A DNA stretch of 64,000 nt. Source: Ottelia alismoides. Lineage: Eukaryota; Streptophyta; Magnoliopsida; Alismatales; Hydrocharitaceae. Numbering within the stretch: the stretch's first letter is position 1; every line of letters starts with the position of its first letter. The DNA lies in NCBI GenBank assembly GCA_037367405.1, contig JAZKJV010000607.1, forward strand, positions 1 to 64,000, in the 5' to 3' direction. The translations under genes and the position numbers were made by a program. Of this stretch, positions 57,401-64,000 are shown one piece after another. Below the pieces are notes generated by a model that did not search any database, was not told the origin of the DNA, and saw nothing but the letters and a program-made list of their open reading frames with translations.

Positions 57401-59770
57401 TTTGTCCTGAATATAGTAATATACTATCTGGTTTAACTTATTTACCCGAATGATGAATACAAAAATAAAGATACTTATTCAATACATTCAATCTTTTTCC
57501 TATATTAGAAATAAAGAAAGGGGGAAAGCTCACTTTCTAATGAATCACACATAAAGATATTGATAACACACAGAGTTTAAACATGTGATTGTTAATATAT
57601 AACATATTGATAACACAGAGAGTGTAAACATGTGATTGTTAATGTAAAACGCAGTGAACACCATTCCGGATGTAAATAATTTTTCGAAAAAAACTTTCTG
57701 CTTGCCTTATAAATCAAGGTCTTCAATTTGTCAAAAGTCTGTTTGGCATTGTGTTAATGTGATATATTATGGAATATGTTTTGACCAGCACATCATTTAT
57801 TATATATTATTTGCCTGTAGCATATGTTGATATATATATATATATAACTAGCTGGGCTTATGTGAATTATTTTTGGCATGTTTACACGTAGTTTCGTAAT
57901 TACCTCTGTAACTCTCGATAATTCACAATTACATGAGTAATCCCAAATAATGCTTAACTCTTACATTACATAACCCTGTGTTATGTTCCATTTGGGGTGT
58001 TCATTATATTTGATGATTCCCGTTAAAAAGGACAAAATTGTCCATAATGCTCATTCTTATTTGCAAATCATACCATCTCGTTCTCTCTCCAATATTTGCG
58101 AAGGGTTGGGAGGCGGAGGCTGAGGGGGCTGCTGGAGGAGGTGGTCAGTGTGGGGGGGTCGGAGGCGCTGGGATGTGGTGGTCGAGGTCGAGGGGGCTGC
58201 TGGGTGAGGTGGTCGGCACGGGGGGCGAGGAGCACTGGGAGGCGAAGGTCGAGGGAGAGAGGGCTGCTGGAGGAGGTGGTCGATGCAGGGGGTGGGGTCG
58301 GGGTGCTGAGAGGCAGAGGCCGAGGGGGAGCTAGAGGAGGTGGTCGACGCGGAGGGTTGGGGGTGCTGGGAGGTGGAGGTCGAGGGGGAGGGGGCTGCTA
58401 GAGGAGGTGATCGATGTGGGGGGTGGGGGCGCTGAGCAGTAGAGGCTGGGGGGGTGGGTGTTGGAGGATGTGGTCAGTGCGTGGTGTGGGGAGCGTTGGG
58501 AGGCGGAGGCCGAAGGAGAGGGGGGTTGCTGGAGGAGGTGGTCGGCACGGGGGGTGGGGGCACTGGGAGGCAGAGGTCGAGGGGGCTACTGCAGGAGGTG
58601 GTCAGCACGTGGGGTGGGGTGCGCTGGGATGCAGAGGTCGAGGGGGAGGGGCTGTTGAAGGAGGTGGTCGACGTAGGGGGTCGGGGGGTGCTGGGAGGTG
58701 GTGGCCGAGGGAAGGGTGTTGTTGGAGGAGGTGGTCGGTGTAGGGGGTGGGGGGCGTAGGGAGGTGGGGAGGCCGAGGGGGAGGGGGCCGGAGGAGGAAG
58801 GGGATGGATAGTGGTCGACAAGGTGGGTGGGAGAAGTTGGAGAAGGAAGTGGGGGGGGGGTGGGAGGAGGAAGAGGGATTTTTTTCTTTTTCTTTTTGCT
58901 TTTAATTATAACCGTTGAATTTAGGATTGGTTAGATTAACTATAGGTCTGGTTGAGCTAACTGACTAAAATAAAGGAGAGTTATGGGTATAGGATGTAGC
59001 ACTTATTTGGGTCATGTAATTATGAATTATCGAGGATTTCTGGGATAATTACTACTGAGGGTTATGGGCGTAAATATCCCGTTTTTGGTAACTCTTGTCC
59101 TTTTAGAAAGGAGGAAAAGTGATATCATCTCTTTCTATCCCTTGTCCATTTACTCCTTGATTGTTCTTTTTGTATTGGAATTGGATGTGTATTGCTACTA
59201 TTGCATTATCCTTGTATTGAAGGATAATACAGACTGTTCCTAGGCGTATTGTTTCTAAATGTTCTGATAGCGATCACATCATTCTTTTTGAGAATACATA
59301 TTCCGTTCTCAATGTATCAATTCAAAAAAAAAAGTGCCTGATGTTATTAGATTGGAATTGACAGATAGTAAAATCATCAAGTAATTTTTGTTTATCTCTA
59401 ACCTCTGCATTTGCTCGTCTTTCGTTTACATTGCAGGCACTGAATGGCATCCCAACATTCAGATTGGTCAGAATCTTATAACAAGTGGAGATATGCCTAG
59501 ATTCATTTTGGACTCGTATGAAGAATGCCGTGGTCCACCTAGGCTGTTTATGCTCGATAAGTATGGTGGTTGCAAGGGTTAAGTACTTTGTGCATTTGGC
59601 TTTAACTGTTTCTGTCTAAGTAATGCTTTGTTTCTTTCAGGTTTGATGTTGCGGGCGCAGGTGCTTGTTTGAAAAGATATTCAGACCCCTCGTTCTTCAA
59701 GACAGATTTAGCCTCTTCTGGAGCAATAGAAGCAGAGCTACAAAGGGAAAAGAGACCCCGTAAAACAAAA
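54403..59770 (+). CDS. SCAR: SCAR/WAVE-family protein, first four exons (N-terminal SCAR homology domain)
   Basis: Four exons with GT-AG splice sites join in frame into 191 codons: 54403-54557, 55540-55703, 59437-59560, 59641-59770. The product starts [20 protein letters not shown] and contains [86 protein letters not shown] and [13 protein letters not shown]. This is the N-terminal SCAR homology domain of plant SCAR proteins, which in the SCAR/WAVE complex activates ARP2/3 and actin nucleation. Phases agree at each junction (GA|G, A|GC, AA|G). Exon 4 ends at phase 0 after RKTK, where the family continues with a basic exon and a very long exon with C-terminal WH2 and acidic motifs. None of that is found before 64000, so the gene continues beyond the window or is truncated. 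Intron 2 is 3.7 kb and full of mobile elements. Confidence 0.92.
56200..56690 (-). pseudogene. LINE tail in SCAR intron 2 (minus strand)
   Basis: The minus strand reads [21 protein letters not shown], then frames with [18 protein letters not shown]. This is the zinc-binding segment and W-x-x-RN tail found after plant LINE reverse transcriptases. Interrupted by stops; no RT domain. Confidence 0.6.
57109..57400 (+). pseudogene. LINE tail in SCAR intron 2 (plus strand)
   Basis: Plus strand [26 protein letters not shown], then [15 protein letters not shown]: the same zinc-binding/tail module as the LINE remnant at 56200, opposite strand and different sequence, so from a different insertion. Confidence 0.6.
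57829..57847. repeat. (TA)n microsatellite
   Basis: A short TA run just left of the G-rich MULE-like element. Confidence 0.8.
57875..59080. mobile_element. MULE-like element with G-rich minisatellite core, in SCAR intron 2
   Basis: The right end at 59080 is the complement of GGGATATTTACGCCCATAACC. The left arm matches it inverted, best over TCTCGATAATTCACAATTACATGA and CCCAAATAATGCT. Outer ends are more diverged and no convincing 9-bp duplication was found, so the left boundary (57875) is approximate. The core is G-rich on the plus strand and consists of a minisatellite. The terminus resembles that of the element ending at 4078. Confidence 0.65.
58130..58800 (+). repeat. Ten-copy G-rich minisatellite, period about 66 bp
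   Basis: The block 'ctgctggaggaggtggtc' or a close variant recurs ten times; GTGGTC (GTGATC in one copy) starts at 58141, 58209, 58276, 58340, 58407, 58470, 58538, 58598, 58664 and 58731, spacings 60-68 bp. Each unit also carries a GGGGG tract and 'gctgggaggcagaggtcgag'. Confidence 0.9.
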
Positions 59771-61544
59771 GTGTGTCCTCAACACATAACATCATTGCAA
59801 GTTGTCTCTATCATCTGTATTCTTAATATTTGGCTGGGTGCATTTGATTTCCTAAATCTTTTGCTTAAAGGTAAAGAAAATAAATTATCTTATTAGAAGT
59901 AAGGGGGAATTTTCTTCTGTTTTTATCTGTTGGATGCAGGTCAGCAAGGACAAACCCTTCATCTAAAACTCTTCGGACATGCAAAATGATACAAAACTGA
60001 TTTTTCTATATAAAATTAATTGAAAGTGAATACTTGAGGTTACTCTTTCTTGCTAAAAGATATGACAGTAAAACTGGCTCCTGGATTTAGTTATCTATTA
60101 TATTTATGTGCAGATTTTATTTGTCTACATAGGTGCATCGGCCAAGTTTACAATGTGCATATCCTTTTTTTTCATAATGCTGGAACTTACAGAATCTGGT
60201 TAATAAATTATTTTCATGGGACAATATTGACGATATCTCTTGCTTGGGAATGGCTAATATGGCTCATAAAAGGAGAACTAAAATGTATGAAACGCCTAAC
60301 ATGGATGAGATCTCTAGTGAAGGGGCACAGAGGCAGAAGTTACACTAGAAGCTTAAAGCGGCTTATGTCGGTTGCTGTCAAGGCCTTCTGTCTTATCTAT
60401 AGCCAACATCCATTGATGAGTCCTATTTCCGACCTGCTTATATGGACTTGGGAGTCATTTCCTACTAATCTAGTACTGTGATTGGGAGTCATTTCCTACT
60501 AATCTAGTACTGTGATTCATTGGTTTGATAATTTGATTTACCCTGCATGTTTTTGTCTTTGCAACCTTTTCTACTACTTTCCTCGAATATATCAGATACT
60601 ATCACTATATGATCAGATAGTGAGGCTCCTCCTCTATGATGATGCAACACAGCACTACCATTAATTGAATGATGCCTTCAACTATGCTCTCTGATCTTAA
60701 ACATTTAAAATCTCTGTTAGAGGCCAAAAGAGGATATATATCCTAATGAGTAGTGTTGTGAAGCCTGCTGATGAATCGACTCATGGATGCCATTGAATTG
60801 AATGAACCAAGTCTGAATGAAGACCTCCCCACTCCCCTGAAATTCCTCTCCCCCAACCACTACTGAATGAACCAAGTCTCTCCTACCGTATTGCCACAAT
60901 GTGAAAGAATATGGTATTTTCATCACCCTCCTTCAACCACTTCTATTGCGACCTCTACCTCCACTCATACTCCCTCTTCCTATCTTCCTCTTCCAGGATC
61001 TTCTGCACCAGTTCACAATCACGAGCTCTTCCTCATCCAGCTCCCTATTGTCCTCCAGCAAGTCCAACTCGCCAACTTATCCTGAGCCTGATTCCTCCCC
61101 AACTCACGCTCAGTACGAGAGTTCCTCCTGAAAATCAACAGCATGCAATGCAACACAACCGGTTTCAATGCGAACCTCACAGTAGCCGATCCCTTCACCT
61201 CCAACTCCGATCAAAAAGAAATCACCATATCACGAAAGCCCTCCTCCATCATCCAACGATGCTCAAATATGAAATAAGACAACGAACTTCTGCCGCTGCA
61301 AGAGTCAAGGCACATCATATGATTCGATGTCGACCTACGAAGGGAAGTAACAATAGCTACACAAAACATATCCAAAGCTTCAATAAACAAGAGAAAATGG
61401 CAAATACATGAACGAAAAGACACTGCTGTTTGGCACGTCTAGAACCTCCAAGGCAAGCTCCTCCACTACCTCGCAAAAAAGCCACATGTAATTGTCACTG
61501 ACGTCCTATCTATTATGACCAACGAGGTGATTTTGCATGGGAGG
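59771..61544 (+). other. Start of SCAR intron 4 or flanking DNA; unidentified coding-like remnant
   Basis: At 60250-60445 a plus-strand frame reads MANMAHKRRTKMYETPNMDE, ISSEGAQRQKLH, a stop, then KLKAAYVGCCQGLLSYL. It looks like a decayed coding exon, but I cannot name it. A 34-bp tandem duplication spans 60448-60515. The expected next SCAR exon was not found. Confidence 0.35.
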
Positions 61545-61935
61545 TTGGCTGGGTATTCGAGGGGGAGATGTCTATTCCTCTGCTTTAGTATGCTGATGGT
61601 ATAATTTTTTGTTGACGACAATTGTGAGGAGGTCAGGGCGCTAAGTACTAGCTGGACGTTTTCGAGGAGCTTTTCAGGTTGGCGGTGAATAGGGACACTT
61701 CAACCTTTGTGCCTTTTAGGTTCTTGAAGTCAAAGATAAAGGATTGCACGGGGGATCATTAATACTCAAAGGGGTGCCGTCCCTATTTCTTACCTTAGGT
61801 TGCCTTTGACTTGCGACTGCTTAAGGTAGTCGGATTGGATGTTGGTTGTTGAGAAGTTGGAACGGAAGCTATCAAGGTGGAAGGCCTCTTGCCTCTCTCA
61901 AGAGGGGGGGGGGCTCGTGCATTTGAGGGTTGTAT
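61545..61935 (+). pseudogene. LINE reverse transcriptase remnant
   Basis: One plus-strand frame reads EMSIPLL*YADGTIFFVDD (YADG at 61589-61600, catalytic second Asp changed to Gly), then LRLPLTCDCLR, DWMLVVEKLERKLSRWKASC and LSQEGGGLVHL. This is the YADD box followed by the 'W..L.EK.E.RLS.WKA..LS.GGRL' block of plant L1-type LINEs. Stops interrupt it. Confidence 0.75.
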
Positions 61936-62562
61936 TGTGAGTGAGTGATTTCCGAGTATGCATCACATGTAGAGATGGTAATTGGATCCCTTCAGGGTCC
62001 AGTTATCACATCCACATGTTTAGTCTCACATCTACTGTTAATAGGACTCTGGTCTGTCTGTGGGGTTATATGAAGCCTCACACCCATTGTATCTGTTGAG
62101 GAAAAATAACATAGAATACTCAGACCTTGAGAGGCCTTCTCCTGTCATTTCATCCCGCTTCTCACGAAGTAGGGTTCTACGTAAAATCCCAATGTTCTTC
62201 CACTATTCTTTATTCTTTATAGCTTCTCGTAATATCGTTTTCTACAAAGGGAGATAGAGCTAGTTTACATAAAAATCCTTCGTTTTCTGGTAGGGTTTGA
62301 TGTAGTTGTCATCATGTTTGAAGGTGTATCTGGAGAGGTTTTTGGGGCTTTAGAGGACTTAGTTTTTAGATGGATGATTGAATATGAAAGGGTGTGTTGA
62401 TGGAGATATTTCCTAGGGTTGTTGCACTTGCAATGGACATAATTGGTGTGGTGTGTTAGTGTCAAAATGATATGTGGTTGTTCGGATTCTTTGCCCCCAC
62501 CCAAAGTCATTGTTATCGACTTTTCCTCGATGATGTAGTTGTTGAATGGTGTCATTGGTATG
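61936..62562. other. Intergenic DNA, nothing recognised
   Basis: No gene or terminus identified. Confidence 0.45.
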
Positions 62563-63020
62563 TGTTAGAAAATAAACACGCGGAAGAAAATCAGAGAAAA
62601 AGAATAAAACTTTTAGGAACACCGGGATTTACGTGGAACCCTACTCCCTAAGGGTTCGTTTGGTTGCAGGGTTGGGCAGGGTTGGATTGGGTTGGGAACT
62701 ATTCACAAGGGTACCCCCTCCTCACAGTTTACTATTCACCCAGCCCACCCAACCCAACCCAACCCTATCCAACCTTGCAACCAAACGAACCCTAAGGGAG
62801 CGGGATGAAACCATGGGAGAATGCCTCAGATGGCTTATGTGTTCATTGAACTTTCTCATCTGACTAAAAGGGTGTGTGGGTCTAAATATAGCCCCCACTG
62901 AGTCTCCACATCTCCAAACTGATAGATGTGGGATTAAATTCTGGATGCGATAAATGGATCCTGGAGAGATCCATTTACCCATCTCTCATACATGTGATGC
63001 ATATAACAAATACTTAAACA
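62563..63020 (-). repeat. 3' LTR of a non-autonomous LTR element, carrying a MITE
   Basis: Starts TGTTAGAAAATAAAC and ends AAATACTTAAACA in plus orientation; the polypurine tract (minus strand CTTGAGGGGG) follows at 63021-63030. Without the 141-bp MITE and its duplicated TAA the LTR is about 314 bp. Its first ~90 bp are about 88% identical to 63855-63943. Confidence 0.85.
62652..62792. mobile_element. Small PIF/Harbinger-type MITE inside an LTR
   Basis: 141 bp with termini GGGTTCGTTTGGTTGCAGGG and its near-perfect inverse; TAA at 62649-62651 and 62793-62795. The interior holds 'gggttgg' repeats. The other LTR (63930-63940) has the empty site. Confidence 0.92.
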
Positions 63021-63842
63021 CCCCCTCAAGCTGGAGCATGCAATGCTGAACTTGGACAAACAGAAAGAAACTCAATTCACGCTACATGACACTATAAACA
63101 ATATCAACTCAAGTGCGCAAGAGGAGACGCGCAACTCCTTCTGGATGAGGGGGCGATGTCGCCGCCTTTGACTTGCTAGAGCTCTTGCACATGGGAAGAG
63201 GGAAGGGCTTGAGCATGCGTACCCTGGAAGTCCGTGCGAGTGCGGCAGGTCAGAGGGTTGCCGCTCGCGTTGGCGATCACTGCCCTAGAAATAGAATGTT
63301 GCCGCCTCAAAGCCCCTTCTGCTGCGGGTACCGCTGGTGGGAGGAACGAACTAGAATGGGTTCTCTCGTGCCTTGCTGGAGGAGAGAGGCACAAGAAGAA
63401 GGATCGCCTGGCATGTTTGCTTTGAGAGCTTGTCTCGCCTAGAGACAATGAGATTAGGAGCATCGAGAGCATCTCCTCTCCTTTTTTTTCTGATCTCCAA
63501 TTAGTGCGGCCTAGCATCAGGACTGGATTAGCGATGGTGCGCACAAAGATTTGCGCCGCTAAGGACTTTGGCTGGATATGAAGGCAGATGAACATGATTG
63601 ATGACGAGAACCCGCATGCTGCCACGAGTTGCATTTAGGATTCTGAAGATGGAACCCTAATTTTTCTGAAATCGACAATGATACTTGTTGCTGGATAGAA
63701 ATTAGGGTTTCAATAGAAACCCTAGAAAATTGGACAGAACTTGAACAATTCCAAATACAATCATCTTCACTAAATCTACATGAACTTGAAAATCGAATCT
63801 CGAACAAAAATAAGACTATGAAAAACCTCAAGAATCGAACTC

Positions 63843-63854
63843 GCTCTGATACCA
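63843..63854 (-). promoter_or_regulatory. Primer binding site (initiator tRNA-Met)
   Basis: Minus strand TGGTATCAGAGC directly beside the TGTTAG start of the right-hand LTR, showing that the element is on the minus strand. Confidence 0.93.
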
Positions 63855-64000
63855 TGTTAGAAAATAAACATGCGAAAGCAAATCAAATAAAAAGAATAAA
63901 ACTTTTAGGAACACCGGGATTTACGTGGAACCTTACTTCCTAAGAAGCGGGATGAAACCATGGGAGAATACCTCAGAGGGCTTATATGTTCATTGAACTT
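63855..64000 (-). repeat. 5' LTR of the non-autonomous element, partial
   Basis: TGTTAGAAAATAAAC onward, matching 62563 onward without the MITE; continues past the window. Confidence 0.85.

Larger units (their letters stand above)
62563..64000 (-). mobile_element. Non-autonomous LTR retrotransposon (TRIM/small LARD-like), runs off the window
   Basis: Two LTRs enclose only about 834 bp (63021-63854) between polypurine tract and primer site. The inside has no gag, protease, integrase or RT motif. A 152-codon minus-strand frame (63176-63634) has no known domain. Such elements depend on proteins from autonomous copia elements. The second LTR is cut by the window edge. Confidence 0.8.

Noticed and set aside
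58038..58821. Repetitive Gly/Arg/Trp-rich frames
   Set aside because: They translate a 66-bp minisatellite with varying unit length (60-68 bp), so frame is not conserved between units.
60050..60481. 143-codon plus-strand frame
   Set aside because: It overlaps a more protein-like reading in another frame and shows no recognisable motif.

Overview
This window is nuclear DNA of a flowering plant. Three protein-coding genes are recognisable: a SCAR/WAVE-family gene with plant-type GT-AG introns, a single-exon pentatricopeptide repeat (PPR) gene and a wound-induced WUN1-like gene. Most of the rest is plant transposon sequence: Ty1/copia elements, Mutator-like (MULE), CACTA-like and PIF/Harbinger-like elements, foldback MITEs and LINE remnants. 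A monocot is my guess from the general mix, but nothing in the sequence proves it. No rRNA, tRNA, CRISPR or prokaryotic operon structure was seen.

Layout. 1-3448: a decayed copia element on the minus strand, entering from the left edge and inserted into a G-rich MULE (remaining half 3449-4078). 6166-6814: the WUN1-like gene on the minus strand, with a TATA box and a PIF-type MITE just upstream. 7268-21741: a gene-poor stretch with foldback elements, a MULE transposase remnant, two related CACTA-like hairpin elements (one carrying a second element), and a MULE at 15465-16888 with a perfect 9-bp target duplication. 23255-23620: LINE tail. 26201-31202: a nearly complete, fairly young copia element with short LTRs and a CTACT target duplication. 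32283-33245: three tandem copies of a ~335-bp unit. 33694-35346: PPR gene, minus strand. 38438-45178: a second full-length copia element, minus strand, GATTC target duplication. 46130-50760: a very degenerate SIRE-type copia body split by a CACTA-like insertion. 52735-53950: a second MULE with both TIRs. 54403-59770: first four exons of a SCAR gene; its second intron holds two LINE tails and a further G-rich MULE-like element. 61545-61935: LINE reverse transcriptase remnant. 62563-64000: a non-autonomous LTR element with a MITE inside one LTR, running off the right edge.

Main results. (1) Four MULE-like elements share a GGGAT(A/T)TT terminus, TIRs built from CCCT-bearing subrepeats, and a GC-rich core with nearly all G on one strand, often as a minisatellite. 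Two of them lie at the SCAR gene, one upstream and one in intron 2. (2) The copia element at 38438-45178 has no initiator-tRNA primer site next to its 5' LTR. Instead it has a 15-nt sequence perfectly complementary to a segment inside its own LTR, in the orientation needed for self-priming. (3) The WUN1-like gene has a TATA box and an intact C-terminus but no ATG anywhere between them and the conserved domain; a CTG sits where the start should be.

Calls rest on reading translated motifs, repeats and splice consensus by eye; no database search was possible. Boundaries of degenerate elements are approximate.
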